Below are positions 26,180 to 35,773 of a stretch of 64,000 nucleotides of DNA, one piece after another (position 1 is the stretch's first letter; each line of letters begins with the position of its first letter). Under the pieces are notes generated by a model. It made no database searches. It worked only from the letters and a program-made list of their open reading frames with translations, and had not been told where the DNA came from. Origin of the DNA: Armatimonadota bacterium (lineage in GTDB: Bacteria; Armatimonadota; UBA5829; DSUL01); the NCBI GenBank assembly GCA_020846715.1, contig JADLDK010000028.1:1-64000 (forward strand). The letters run 5' to 3'. The position numbers and the translations under genes were made by a program.

Positions 26180-26677
26180 GTGAAACTGAGTAACCCAAAG
26201 TGGGTAATGTTTGCGGCGCCAACAGTCTTGGCGATGGCATTGGTAGCGGGCTGCGGTGGCCCGAGCACGGAAAGCTCGCAGAGTGGGTCTTCGTCGTCTG
26301 GCTCTTCAACCAGCGCGCCAGAAACAACGGCTCCGTCGTCCACAGCTTCAACGCCTGCGGGTTCGACGACCACGGCTTCCAGCTCTTCAGCCAGTGATGA
26401 AGCCAAAGGCAAGGAGCTGTTCGGAAAGACATGTGCGACGTGTCACGGCCCGAAGGGCGAAGGCATGCCGGGTCTGGGCAAGGACCTTATTACGAGCAAG
26501 TTCGTGAAGTCGGAGACAACCGACAAGCTGGTCGCTTTCTTGAAGGTGGGGCGCCCTGCGACGGACCCGCTTAACACGACCAAAGTTGATATGCCGCCAA
26601 GAGGCGGCAACCCGGCTCTCACAGACGATGATCTGAAAGACATCGCTGAATACGTCAGACAGATGAATAAGGGCTAG
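26180..26677 (+). CDS. Mono-haem cytochrome c lipoprotein
   Basis: This 165-residue protein has a lipobox (LVAGC) and a Ser/Thr-rich linker of about 45 residues (SSSSGSSTSAPETTAPSS). The class I cytochrome c domain has haem site CATCH in LFGKTCATCHGPKGEGMPG and a C-terminal helix DDLKDIAEYVRQM. The axial Met is probably in KVDMPPRGG. It sits last in the nos operon, 53 bases after nosL, and is a plausible membrane-tethered electron donor to NosZ; that role is inferred. The start is GTG at 26180, five bases after AAGGAGG. Confidence 0.88.
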   Translation: MKLSNPKWVMFAAPTVLAMALVAGCGGPSTESSQSGSSSSGSSTSAPETTAPSSTASTPAGSTTTASSSSASDEAKGKELFGKTCATCHGPKGEGMPGLGKDLITSKFVKSETTDKLVAFLKVGRPATDPLNTTKVDMPPRGGNPALTDDDLKDIAEYVRQMNKG

Positions 26678-26708
26678 AGCCTCTTACAAGGGAAAACGAG
26701 CCATTTGC

Positions 26709-26738
26709 GGCTGGTCGCACTTGCGGCCAGCCTTTTTT
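26709..26738 (+). terminator. Intrinsic terminator of the nos operon
   Basis: GGCTGGTCGC (26709-26718), loop ACTT, GCGGCCAGCC (26723-26732) with one G-T pair, then six T. Confidence 0.85.
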
Positions 26739-26968
26739 GCCTGTCAAGTGCCACTGTCGCAATGAATCAGCGTGGCAAGCGACTGCAAATCGTGGAAGGG
26801 TTTCTTTGGAGTGTGAGGCGCCTGCCGAGGATTTGTGGCGGTGGGCGGTGGGCCACTCCGGAGACGCGGAGAGGGCAGAGTCCCGAAAAAGCTTGTGTGG
26901 ACCGGACTTCTGATGTATCCTTACTATAGTCATCCACTAAGCGTAGTCCCTGCTGAAGGAGGTCCCCA

Positions 26969-29386
26969 CTGAAGTACCTGGCCTGTACCCTCGCACTTTT
27001 CTCTCTTCTTGGCATCACTCCCGCCTCGTCGAACCCTTACGGTATCGCCGGAGCAGGGCAACTCTCAAAGCTCGGCATGCCCGCCGGATGTCTTGAATAC
27101 TCATGGGATTCTCTGGGCCCTTCCTCGCAAATCGAGATGTGCCGGCCCAATCACTACTACGAATATCTCGGCATTGCGACGCGGTGGTGGGGCTGGAACC
27201 AGAATACAGGACAGATCAACAATCCCTCGCAGCTTGCCACATGGATATCCACACATCCGGGCAAGATATGGATCATTGGGAACGAACCTGATCTGAACAG
27301 CCAGGACGGCCTGACGCGCGAACAGTACGCGGCGATGTTCAAAACCTACTACGATTTCATTCGACCGCTGGATCCGAGCGCCAGGTTCGCTATTGCCGGA
27401 ATTACCGGTGGGTCCAACAACTGGTCTCTGAACTACAGCATCGAGTGGTACGGCTACGTTCTCAACTACTATAAGACTACCTACGGATATCCGATGCCTG
27501 TGGACATCTGGAACGTTCACTCCTACGCCGGGGCGATGCAGATTGAAGACCCGGACCAGCCGATTCGCGACTTTGTACAGCCCTTCGTCAACTGGTGTCA
27601 CACGGTGGACAACGGTCGTTATGCGGGCGCAGAGGTGTGGATCACTGAAATGCCAATCGGTGAGTGGATGGGCGCTCTCAATCAGGAGTGGATCATCTGG
27701 TTTGCTGAGCGCTATCTTCCACGCCTGGAACAGTCAGGAGTTTCAAGGTGGTTCTGGTTTATCTCACAGGCCTGGGATTCCTACACGAACGTTGGACTGG
27801 TAAACTCAAACGGGACAGTGTCTGCGCTTGGGCAGGCGTACGCAAGCCTCGCAAACAGCTATCCCAACCCTGTTCCACCTGTGGAGCCATTTGTTCCACA
27901 ACCCGCGCCACAGTACTTTCAGGACAGCTTCAGTTCCGGAGGACTCAGTGACCCGTGGATGGTCAAGGCGGGCGTCTGGGTGACGCAAGGTGGAGCAATT
28001 CGACAACAGCGAGTAAATCCTGAGTTCGAGGGCGAAACGTGTGTGCTCCAACACCGGTATTCCGATTTCTCAGCGGACCTGGACATGCGTGTCAACAACG
28101 CCACTGATACCGCAAACTGGGTTGGCTTCGTGTTTCGCATGAACGGGCGATTTGAGTCCATTACACGGAGCGGATACCTCGTTTACATGCGGCGCAACGG
28201 AGCAATCGGCCTTTATAACATCATTGACCATACCGTGCAGGAGATACCAGCCGCAGTAGCCGACGGATCGCAGTGGCAAAACTTCCGGGTTACCGTGGTT
28301 GGCTGGCGCATTCAGATCTGGGTGAACGGCGCGCTCCTGATAGACTGGACAGATACGAACCACCGCTTCGGTGAAGGGTATCTTGCGCTACAGGTCTACC
28401 GCACCGACAGCAGCTACCGCAATGTGCGCGTGACAAAGCTGCCGAATGGCCCGAGTGTTCTGCAGCCGGCCCTGACAAATAGCCAGGACACCCTTACGGC
28501 GTCCTGGGCGCTGGATCAGCCTCCCTGGGGGATTACCGAAACGCAGTACGCTGTGGGGACTACTGCGGGAGGAACAGACACGCGGGGCTGGACCAGCGTG
28601 ACCGGCAACACCCTCACCGCCACCAATCTAAGTCTGAATGCCGGCGCCAGATACTACGTTTCGGTGCGGTTCAAGGACACGTTCGGACTTTGGAGCAGCG
28701 CGGGTACTGGCGGTGGGACAACTGTTCTCCCGCCAAAGGGACAGCCCTCTCCGGTCGCCGCCGCCAAAATGAAGGCGGACGGGCAGCCCATTGAGCCGTT
28801 CATCGGTATTATCAGCGCGGGGACAGACGCTCTGGGGACCGTGCTTTATGTTCAGGACCTCGACCGCGCCTCTGGGATCCGGGTCGCGACGACAACTCCA
28901 ATGACCGCAGGAACGGTTGTCAATGTGGCTGGAAAAGTAAGTAGTGTCGGCCCGGAGCGAACCATACTTCCAACCGGCATTACAGTGCTCGGCAGCTTGC
29001 CGCCACCCACCCCTTTACATCTTGCGGTGATGAATGTTGGCGGCGCGGACTGGAAGAACAGCTCGGGCGGCGTCTATCAATATGGAGTTCCGCGCAGCCT
29101 GGCGCTGAATAACGTGGGTTTGCTCGTGAGTGTCTCCGGGCGAGTGACGGATTCGCGCGGATTTTCGTTGACGGTCTGGGACGGCTCCGCCTGGGATACC
29201 AGCAGTCCTCCGAAAGACATCTTCGGTTCAGACGGAGTCCTGGTTGCGACGCGCGGCCTTGTGACGGTACCTCTGGGCGCAATGGTTAGAGTGACAGGAA
29301 TCTCTTCGCTCAGAACAAGCGTTGCGGGAATAGCGCCGCAGCTTCTTATCCGCACAGCCTCAGACGTGGAAGTGCTTACGCCCTAG
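26969..29386 (+). CDS. Secreted clan GH-A glycosidase-like protein, probable CTG start
   Basis: The 805-residue frame encodes a signal peptide (KYLACTLALFSLLGITPASS) only if it starts at CTG 26969. There AAGGAGG lies 6 bases upstream, a TGA closes the frame at 26954, and no ATG, GTG or TTG occurs before 27077. The barrel (about 40-290) has a catalytic candidate E106 in IIGNEPD and E227 in VWITEMPIGEW. Next are a LamG/DUF1080-like sandwich (QYFQDSFSSGGLSDPWMV, GYLVYMRRNGAIGLYNI), an FnIII-like domain (GARYYVSVRFKDTFGLWS) and the shared C-terminal module (YVQDLDRASGIRV, NNVGLLVSVSGRV, VRVTGIS). It is probably an exported polysaccharide-active enzyme. Confidence 0.8.
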   Translation: MKYLACTLALFSLLGITPASSNPYGIAGAGQLSKLGMPAGCLEYSWDSLGPSSQIEMCRPNHYYEYLGIATRWWGWNQNTGQINNPSQLATWISTHPGKIWIIGNEPDLNSQDGLTREQYAAMFKTYYDFIRPLDPSARFAIAGITGGSNNWSLNYSIEWYGYVLNYYKTTYGYPMPVDIWNVHSYAGAMQIEDPDQPIRDFVQPFVNWCHTVDNGRYAGAEVWITEMPIGEWMGALNQEWIIWFAERYLPRLEQSGVSRWFWFISQAWDSYTNVGLVNSNGTVSALGQAYASLANSYPNPVPPVEPFVPQPAPQYFQDSFSSGGLSDPWMVKAGVWVTQGGAIRQQRVNPEFEGETCVLQHRYSDFSADLDMRVNNATDTANWVGFVFRMNGRFESITRSGYLVYMRRNGAIGLYNIIDHTVQEIPAAVADGSQWQNFRVTVVGWRIQIWVNGALLIDWTDTNHRFGEGYLALQVYRTDSSYRNVRVTKLPNGPSVLQPALTNSQDTLTASWALDQPPWGITETQYAVGTTAGGTDTRGWTSVTGNTLTATNLSLNAGARYYVSVRFKDTFGLWSSAGTGGGTTVLPPKGQPSPVAAAKMKADGQPIEPFIGIISAGTDALGTVLYVQDLDRASGIRVATTTPMTAGTVVNVAGKVSSVGPERTILPTGITVLGSLPPPTPLHLAVMNVGGADWKNSSGGVYQYGVPRSLALNNVGLLVSVSGRVTDSRGFSLTVWDGSAWDTSSPPKDIFGSDGVLVATRGLVTVPLGAMVRVTGISSLRTSVAGIAPQLLIRTASDVEVLTP

Positions 29387-29412
29387 AGCAGTTTTGACAA
29401 CTCTGGCGAGCT

Positions 29413-29437
29413 CAGGCAGCGGCGAATCGCCTGCCTG
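29413..29437 (+). terminator. Hairpin after the glycosidase gene
   Basis: CAGGCAG (29413-29419) pairs with CTGCCTG (29431-29437), and the inner GCGA/TCGC extends the stem. No T run follows, so termination here is only possible. Confidence 0.35.
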
Positions 29438-29565
29438 GAGTGGAGAGAAACTCCGCGCCAAATTGAGAAGCCGGATGCCTGAAGAAATACTTCTTCTGCC
29501 CAGACATCGACCAAGGCTCACCCAATGCGTGTGATGTGAAAGCAGAGAGCGAGCCCTGGAACGAA

Positions 29566-30222
29566 TCAGGAAGGAAGCAGCGTGTAGAACGTATAGTTTT
29601 CCGCGCTTTTTAGACGTCCATACGGATAGTACTGCACGTGCCCGTCATAGAAGAGGAAGTTCAGTCCTTCTCCATTGTTGTGCGTGTAGTGATCCTGCAC
29701 TGGCGGGTCGTGATCGTCCTGATAATTGGTGCTGCCCAGGACGTTTCCGGCAATGTGCCATTCAGTGAGAAGCACCCACTGCGCCGCACTCCCTGGAATT
29801 TCCGAAAGTTTGATTCCTCTTCCGTACCTGCCATCTTTGAGCGCGCGCTGATCGTTCATTGAGTAGCTGCGCGGCAACTTACCAGGTTGGCGCTTCACGC
29901 CGTCACTAGGACAGCGAAACAGCTTTTCCGACTTGACATACGATTGGATCATCGTATCCCAGCTCGCCCATCCTCCTCCACTCAACGGAGCGGCGCTCGC
30001 GGGATAGAAGCCCTGGTTATCATCCGCGTACTGCAGAAATGCCAGACCAAGCTGCTTCTCGTTGTTCATACAGGAAGTCCGCCGTGCGGATTCACGGGCC
30101 CGGCTGAAAACCGGGAAAAGAATCGCTGCCAGAATTGCGATAATCGCGATAACGACCAGTAACTCAATGAGCGTAAAGGCGGCCACGCTCCGTCGAGCGC
30201 GACCAGTTGCTCTGTGATGCAT
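29566..30222 (-). CDS. Prepilin-like protein with DUF1559-type C-terminus
   Basis: This 218-residue protein has a type IV prepilin/pseudopilin leader: basic residues, then [26 protein letters not shown], with cleavage expected before Phe of FTLIELL. The downstream [19 protein letters not shown] and the terminal [14 protein letters not shown] are typical of the large DUF1559/prepilin families of Planctomycetes, Verrucomicrobia and Armatimonadota. It probably sits in the membrane as a pseudopilin or substrate of a type II-like system. The start is ATG at 30222, preceded by GGGGGA; an in-frame TTG at 30243 is less likely. No pilus assembly genes are nearby. Confidence 0.85.
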   Translation of the reverse strand: MHHRATGRARRSVAAFTLIELLVVIAIIAILAAILFPVFSRARESARRTSCMNNEKQLGLAFLQYADDNQGFYPASAAPLSGGGWASWDTMIQSYVKSEKLFRCPSDGVKRQPGKLPRSYSMNDQRALKDGRYGRGIKLSEIPGSAAQWVLLTEWHIAGNVLGSTNYQDDHDPPVQDHYTHNNGEGLNFLFYDGHVQYYPYGRLKSAENYTFYTLLPS

Positions 30223-30545
30223 GTCAGTGTCCCCCAATAACAATGACTGTCAACCCGCGTAACAGGTTCCAGTCATATAGCCGAAGGCCTTGCTGTGGCT
30301 GCGCCACCTTGTGTCGAAACCAGCTCGTTTGCACAAGCGGCCGTTCTGGCAGCGCGACTGCTGAAAGCGCAGCGCTACTGCAGTCGAGCCAGAATACCAT
30401 ATCGCCCGGAGAATTTACAAATCCCTTTTCATACGCGCCACAGATTCTCACTCTCAACCTCTACCAATTAGCATGCTATCAGCGTAACAGGTTGCGGAAC
30501 AGTGCCGCCAGGATGGAGAAACGCCCGCCAGGCGGAGCTTCCGCG
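30223..30545 (+). repeat. Intergenic region with a 12-base direct repeat
   Basis: No gene is supported in this region of about 320 bases. The sequence GCGTAACAGGTT occurs at 30257-30268 and again at 30482-30493. I found no TTATCCACA-type DnaA box here, although the rpmH block is often close to a replication origin. Confidence 0.3.
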
Positions 30546-30574
30546 TTGAAGGCGCCAGGCGCTCATGATATAAT
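30546..30574 (+). promoter_or_regulatory. Promoter of the rpmH-rnpA block
   Basis: TTGAAG (30546-30551), a 17-base spacer and a perfect TATAAT (30569-30574) preceded by TG one base upstream (extended -10). It lies 30 bases before the rpmH start. Confidence 0.8.
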
Positions 30575-30604
30575 GCGGCACGCGAAAAGTCTTCGGAGAC
30601 AGGA

Positions 30605-30751
30605 ATGAAAAGAACGTATCAACCCAAGGTGCGGCGCAAAATGCGTGTGCACGGATTCATGAGCAGAATGTCCACTAAAGGTGGCGTCAACGTTATCAAG
30701 CGTCGCAGGCTGCGCGGACGCAAGCGGCTGACTGTGCGGCGCATGGGCTAG
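30605..30751 (+). CDS. rpmH: Ribosomal protein bL34
   Basis: This 48-residue basic protein of the large ribosomal subunit begins [18 protein letters not shown]. It continues with the conserved STKGG...[19 protein letters not shown] lies 6 bases before the ATG. It leads the conserved rpmH-rnpA-yidD-yidC-khpB-mnmE order found near many bacterial origins. The length and sequence agree with the family. Confidence 0.97.
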   Translation: MKRTYQPKVRRKMRVHGFMSRMSTKGGVNVIKRRRLRGRKRLTVRRMG

Positions 30752-30777
30752 CGGGAAACCTTCAGGCAAAGAGGCTC

Positions 30778-31242
30778 TTGCTCTCACAAACACACAGGCT
30801 GAAGGCTGATCGGGATTTCCGCTTGGTTCACGGACGCGGACGCAAGTTCGTCACCCCTTACTTTTTTGCGCGCGCGCTTCAGAGAATGTCCCGGGTGGAG
30901 GGAGGCCAGGAGCCTCGCGGAGCGCGTTTTGGTTTTTCAGCCTCGGAGCGCGTGGGCTCCGCCGTAGTCCGAAACAGAGCCAAGCGCCGGCTCAGGGAAG
31001 CAACACGCACATACTTGAGCCAGACGGCGCGCGGCGGTGGCGAAATAGTCGGGTGTAAAGACTCGATCGCGGGGTGGGACTTCGTCATAAGCGCCCGGGA
31101 AGCCGCCGCAACAGCCCCTTTTTCTGACCTGGTGACTGAGATTGAGCGCGCGATACGCAATCTGAGCTCCGCAAACAAGCCCACGCAACGGCAACCGCGC
31201 AGACACTCGTTGCAGAATGGACGCGATGGAGTCAACACATAA
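30778..31242 (+). CDS. rnpA: Ribonuclease P protein component
   Basis: The protein subunit of RNase P supports the catalytic RNA in tRNA 5' maturation. The RNR signature is visible as [19 protein letters not shown], with [21 protein letters not shown] at the front and [12 protein letters not shown] later. At 154 residues it is slightly longer than usual, with a basic tail. The start is TTG at 30778, preceded by GAGG. The last 26 bases overlap yidD. Confidence 0.93.
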   Translation: MLSQTHRLKADRDFRLVHGRGRKFVTPYFFARALQRMSRVEGGQEPRGARFGFSASERVGSAVVRNRAKRRLREATRTYLSQTARGGGEIVGCKDSIAGWDFVISAREAAATAPFSDLVTEIERAIRNLSSANKPTQRQPRRHSLQNGRDGVNT

Positions 31243-31483
31243 CCCGGCCCAGAATGCTGCCCACAGATCGCCTGTGCAATCAGCAGCCCTGTTCGCAATC
31301 AGAGGCGTGTACCAGAGGCTCTCTGCAGTTACCCCGAAAGTGTGCCGATTCCAACCGTCCTGCTCGGAATACATGGCCCAGGCTATCGAGAAGTATGGCG
31401 TGCTCGTCGGATTCTGGATGGGCTTGAAGAGGCTGCTGAGATGCCATCCTTTTCACGAGGGCGGCTTTGACCCTGTTGAGTAG
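31217..31483 (+). CDS. yidD: Membrane protein insertion efficiency factor YidD
   Basis: This small protein of about 88 residues has the YidD signature: [33 protein letters not shown], written here from conserved positions in [10 protein letters not shown], and then [16 protein letters not shown]. It is thought to help YidC and the Sec machinery insert inner-membrane proteins. It overlaps the rnpA end by 26 bases and precedes yidC by 24. Either the ATG at 31217 or the one at 31226 may be used; neither has a strong ribosome site. Confidence 0.93.
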   Translation: MDAMESTHNPAQNAAHRSPVQSAALFAIRGVYQRLSAVTPKVCRFQPSCSEYMAQAIEKYGVLVGFWMGLKRLLRCHPFHEGGFDPVE

Positions 31484-31507
31484 GCGGGTCGCCAAGGAGT
31501 TTTTTTA

Positions 31508-32725
31508 TTGTTTTTGAGACGCACCGTATCCATTGGCGCTGCCGTCGCGAGCGTTCTGCTGGTGTTCATGGCTTCACAATCGGGGCGCGCGGACACCGCG
31601 GTGGATTCACAGCTTGCCAGTATACAAAGGTCCATCTCGGAAGCCGCCGCCAAGCCAGACAAGCCTCGGCGCAAAGCACTGGATGATCTGAACACGAAGC
31701 TCCAGAGTATTGTCAAGGCAAACTCGGCGGATACGGTTGTGACGCACCACGCGCAGCTTCTTCAAGCCGAGATACTGGAGAAGCGGGACAAAGACCCCGT
31801 GAGCGGCTCACAGCACCAGGCGGCCGTAGCGTACCGCCGGCTGGTAGTGACAGCAGGTCCCGGGGCTATGCAGGGGCATCCGCATGACGGATGGCCTGAT
31901 GAGTACGTCCAGCAGGCGTATGAACAGTACAAGCTGAGCGCGACCCGCATCGACAAGGCGAACCAGAGCAAGCTCGAGTACAGATTTCTGGACTTTCTTG
32001 TCTCGCTGACAGGCCGGAATAAGCACTACAGCTACTGGCTGGCGATTTTTGCGGTGACGCTTCTGGTCAAGCTGATTATCACGCCTCTATCTCACATGCA
32101 GTTTGAGTCTATGCGCAATATGCAAAGACTCCAACCGAAGCTGGAGAAGCTGCGCAAGGAGTTGGAAGACGACCCGCGCGAGTTTCAAAAGCAGCAGTGG
32201 CAGCTCTTCAAAGACTACAATGCCAATCCCCTGATGGGGTGTCTGCCGCTGCTTGTCCAGCTTCCTTTTCTGATGCTGCTGTACCGGATGATTCGCGTCT
32301 ATGAGTTCCAGTTCGCAAAAGGCGACTTTCTCTGGATCGGCAGCGCTTTATCAATGAAAGTCCCGGGTATAGGAGCGAGCCTGGCAGATCCGGACTGGAT
32401 TCTGCTGGTGCTCTACGGGGTGAGCATGTACATTTCCACCAAGATGAGCTCAGCGGCAACGGTGGACAAAGCTCAGGCCGACCAGCAGAAGATGATGGCC
32501 TTTCTGATGCCTGTCATGCTTTTGTTCTTCTTCAAAGACTTCGAGTCCGCGTTCATTCTTTACTGGCTCGTTCTGAACATTCTCACGACGACTCAGCAGT
32601 ATTTTATGCTGAACAAGCCAGTCCCTGCGCTAGCCCTTGAAGATGAAGAGCCTGTTATCACTCCGGTCCAAGCCACAGCCGCTGTGGCTGCTACTAAGGG
32701 GCCACGCCCTCGGAAGAGGAAGTGA
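31508..32725 (+). CDS. yidC: Membrane protein insertase YidC
   Basis: This 405-residue insertase for inner-membrane proteins has an N-terminal membrane or signal segment (about 8-24) and an extracytoplasmic stretch of about 130 residues. The conserved core follows: YSYWLAIFAVTLLVKLIITPL, a charged helical hairpin (NMQRLQPKLEKLRKELEDDP), NPLMGCLPLLVQLPFLMLLY, then two more spans with MAFLMPVMLLFFF and FILYWLVLNILTTTQQY. The groove position that is often Arg appears as Lys (LLVKLI). The tail is basic. The start is TTG at 31508, with AAGGAG eight bases upstream. Confidence 0.95.
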   Translation: MFLRRTVSIGAAVASVLLVFMASQSGRADTAVDSQLASIQRSISEAAAKPDKPRRKALDDLNTKLQSIVKANSADTVVTHHAQLLQAEILEKRDKDPVSGSQHQAAVAYRRLVVTAGPGAMQGHPHDGWPDEYVQQAYEQYKLSATRIDKANQSKLEYRFLDFLVSLTGRNKHYSYWLAIFAVTLLVKLIITPLSHMQFESMRNMQRLQPKLEKLRKELEDDPREFQKQQWQLFKDYNANPLMGCLPLLVQLPFLMLLYRMIRVYEFQFAKGDFLWIGSALSMKVPGIGASLADPDWILLVLYGVSMYISTKMSSAATVDKAQADQQKMMAFLMPVMLLFFFKDFESAFILYWLVLNILTTTQQYFMLNKPVPALALEDEEPVITPVQATAAVAATKGPRPRKRK

Positions 32726-32848
32726 CCGGCCCGGACAGATCCCGATGCTCTCGGGCGTGCTGGCGGCGTCGAAGACTGTTCTCGCGCACCTATAGATTGC
32801 CGAGAATTGGCGACGCTGCAGCGTGCAGAAAGGTACACACATAGAAAG

Positions 32849-34162
32849 ATGCGCAGTGTTGAGACAACTGGCAAAACGATTGAAGAAGCAAAGCAGAAGG
32901 CCGTTCAAGAGCTGAATGTGCCTGAGCAGGAGATTGAGTTTTAGGTGCTGGAAGTCGGCGCTAAGGGGCTGTTTGGACTGCTTGGCGGAGCCCCGGCCAG
33001 AGTGCGGGCGACGCATTATGAGATCAAGCGCCACCGCCTCTCCTCAACGCAGGCATCCCCACGCGTAGGCTCTCCCATTGTCGACGAAGAGGATTCCGGC
33101 GCCCGGTCTCACCGGGGAAGGTCCCGATCCAGCCGATCAGGCGATACCGGAAGGAGCGAAGGACGCGGGCGCAGCCGAGGCGAGGGACGATCCGGCGAAC
33201 GGCAGTCTGGTGATCGCGCAGACTCAACCCAGCAGCATTCGGACGACGGACGCGCCCGGCGCGACCGGTCGAGCCAAAGAACGGACCGAGCGGCTTCGAG
33301 CAGGACAACTCCTGATCACCCTCAGCCCACATCGGCTTCGGAGTCCGAGTCCCGGCCGAAACCGCAGGAGAGCAGTAGAGGTTCTCGAGGCGCTCGCTCG
33401 TCGCGGGAGAGTGGCCGCGGCGCAGCAAGATCCGGCGCTGACGGCGGGCAAAGGCTTGAGAGCCAACACAGCTCTGACGAACGAAGCGCCGAGCAAGAGT
33501 CTTCCCGTGAGCGCAGGCAGTCTGGCGAAAGACAGACGTCTTCCACGCGATCTTCGGGGGGTAGGAGATCGTCACGAGCTTCGTCGTCGTCAGAGACGAG
33601 GCCGTCAGTCGCAAAGTCATCCGACAAAAACAAACAGGAAGCAGGGACGGACAAAGTGAACATTGAGGCGCGTTCGGAAGAGGCGTTGGCGCTTGTGAAC
33701 AGGATTCTGGATGCTGGAGAGCTGGGCGCCAGGGCGCAGATCGCCACCGCCAATGCCAGCGGCAATGCCGGTGGCAAGGCCGACGGCAACGGTCACGACG
33801 GAATCGACATTGACATTGAAGGCGGTGACAGCGCCCTGCTGGTCGGGCGTCAGGGACAGTGTCTGGATGCGCTGCAATTTCTGGTAGGCATTATCGTCAA
33901 CAGACGCAGTGACAGCAGAGTGCGCGTCACTCTGGACGCAGACGGCTTTCGGCGAAAGCATCGAGAAACGCTCGAAGCAACCGCCCTGGACCTCGCGCAG
34001 CAGGTCATCGAGCACAACCAGGAAGCCGAACTGGAGCCACTGCCGGCTCGAGATCGACTCATTATTCATAACGTGCTCAAAGGACACGCGGGCGTCTACA
34101 CGTACAGTGAGGGCGAAGGCGAGGATCGGCACGTGATTATCTCGCCGAAAGAGTCCGAGTAG
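32849..34162 (+). CDS. khpB: RNA-binding protein KhpB/Jag, interrupted by an in-frame amber codon
   Basis: The frame from ATG 32849 encodes a Jag_N domain (RSVETTGKTIEEAKQKAV, ELNVPEQEIEF). It meets TAG at 32942-32944, then continues VLEVGAKGLFGLLGGAPARV without a shift. The stop stands where the family usually has Glu, so GAG to TAG is the simplest change. After a disordered linker of about 190 residues rich in Arg, Ser and Glu, a KH domain follows (LLVGRQGQCLDALQFLVG, with GRQG as the loop). An R3H domain (LEPLPARDRLIIHNVL, VYTYSEGEGEDRHVII) ends the protein. A GTG right after the stop could restart translation. The family binds RNA and affects cell elongation and division. Sequencing error, readthrough or real disruption cannot be told apart here. 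Confidence 0.85.
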
Positions 34163-34318
34163 GCATGTGGGCGCGCCTGCTCACGCAGCGCAAATGAGTG
34201 TGTTGCCATATCCAGCACCCCCGTCTGACGCTTGGCGCTGAGGCTGTGAGGCCGTGAACAAGAAGCCTGGTCGCTCCCGGGAGCGCACTGTTTTGTCTCT
34301 TTGACTCATCTGTCAGTT

Positions 34319-35674
34319 ATGTCTGCTTCGGACACAATCGCGGCACTGGCGACAGCTCCAGGGATGGGGGCTGTCGCCATTGTTCGCATTAGCGGCCCAC
34401 TGTGCCTGCAAATTGCAGAGTCAGTTGGCAGGCTGACGCCAGAGACCCTGAAGCCTCGAAGCGCGCGCCTGGCGGGAGTGCGCTCTCGGGACGGCGACGA
34501 GGTGGACAGAGCGCTCTACACTTTCTATCCTCAGCCCGCCAGCTTTACAGGAGAAGACTGTCTGGAGATATCCTGTCACGGCGGGTATGCCGCTGTACAG
34601 GCCGTGCTTGCAGCAGTCATGAGCGCAGGAGCGCGGCCTGCCGAACCGGGTGAGTTTACGCGGCGCGCTTTTGTAAACGGCAAAATGGACCTCGCACAGG
34701 CCGAGGCCGTAAACCAGCTTATCAGGGCCAGAACGCAGACGCAGCGCGCGGCCGCCAAGCACACGCTGGACGGCGCGCTTTCTCACCGCGTGAGAGGTTG
34801 CTCAGAAGTTATCACACGCATTGCAGCGACCCTTGAAGCCAGCATAGACTTTCCGGAAGACGTGGATGAGCCTGATCGCGCGGTGCTAGCAGCCGAGCTC
34901 AGCGCGGCGATCGAGTCACTGGAGCGCACAGTTGAGCTGGCGTCCAGGGGGCGCATGCTCTCTGCGGGCATACGCATGGCTATTGTCGGACGCCCTAACG
35001 TCGGAAAGTCCTCACTCCTGAATCTTCTTGCTACGCGCCCAAGAGCCATCGTGAGCGATATCCCCGGAACAACAAGAGATTTTCTGGAAGAGACTGTAGA
35101 GATCGGCGGTCTCTGTGTGCTGGCGATAGACACGGCGGGCATTCGAGACACAGCGGACATTGTTGAACAGGAAGGGGTAAAAAGGGCTCTGGAAACGCTG
35201 GAGCAGGCGGACATTGGGCTGATCGTGCTGGACGCTTCAGAGGGTTTGAGGCAGGTGGACATCGAGGTTCTGGACAAGGCCGGAGATCGGGCAGTGGCAG
35301 TCTGGAACAAGACGGATATCGTGCGCGCCTCCCCGGACGACCCGCGAATTCCTCCCAGCGTGCCGTGCGTGCGAATGTGCGCCTTGTCAGGCGAAGGGCT
35401 CCCTGAACTGGAAGTGGCGGTAATATCCCGGCTGGGCGCGGGCAGCGGCTTTTTCGACGAGGCTCTGGCGGCCACCCAGCGGCAGGTCGCAGCGCTTGAG
35501 CGAGCGCGGGAACATCTGCGTGTAGCGGAAGAAGCTGTCCGGTCGCCTTACGCGCTGGATCTGGCCGCTATTCAGATTCAGACAGCACGCGGCGCTCTGG
35601 CTGAGATTACAGGCGAAAATGTGGTGGACAGCCTGATTGACACGATCTTCTCGACCTTTTGTATCGGAAAGTGA
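34319..35674 (+). CDS. mnmE: tRNA modification GTPase MnmE
   Basis: This 451-residue GTPase forms, with MnmG, the 5-carboxymethylaminomethyl group on wobble uridine 34 of tRNA. The N-terminal folate-binding domain starts SASDTIAALATAPG and has FTGEDCLEISCHGG. The G domain has GRPNVGKSS, DIPGTTRD, DTAGI and NKTD. The C-terminus ends FCIGK, the essential family motif. ATG at 34319 is chosen by similarity; a TTG at 34301 would add six residues. It closes the rpmH block, 156 bases after khpB. Confidence 0.96.
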   Translation: MSASDTIAALATAPGMGAVAIVRISGPLCLQIAESVGRLTPETLKPRSARLAGVRSRDGDEVDRALYTFYPQPASFTGEDCLEISCHGGYAAVQAVLAAVMSAGARPAEPGEFTRRAFVNGKMDLAQAEAVNQLIRARTQTQRAAAKHTLDGALSHRVRGCSEVITRIAATLEASIDFPEDVDEPDRAVLAAELSAAIESLERTVELASRGRMLSAGIRMAIVGRPNVGKSSLLNLLATRPRAIVSDIPGTTRDFLEETVEIGGLCVLAIDTAGIRDTADIVEQEGVKRALETLEQADIGLIVLDASEGLRQVDIEVLDKAGDRAVAVWNKTDIVRASPDDPRIPPSVPCVRMCALSGEGLPELEVAVISRLGAGSGFFDEALAATQRQVAALERAREHLRVAEEAVRSPYALDLAAIQIQTARGALAEITGENVVDSLIDTIFSTFCIGK

Positions 35675-35773
35675 GTGAAGGTCTGCTCCAGAGAACAGGC
35701 GTTGGAGATATCTTGTGCAGGCGGATGAGTTACCCCACCCCGCAAAAAGACAAAGCTACGTGAGAACAGCTCT

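Noticed and set aside
30223-30604. Replication origin at the rpmH block
   Set aside because: No DnaA-box cluster or AT-rich unwinding element was visible; only a 12-base direct repeat.
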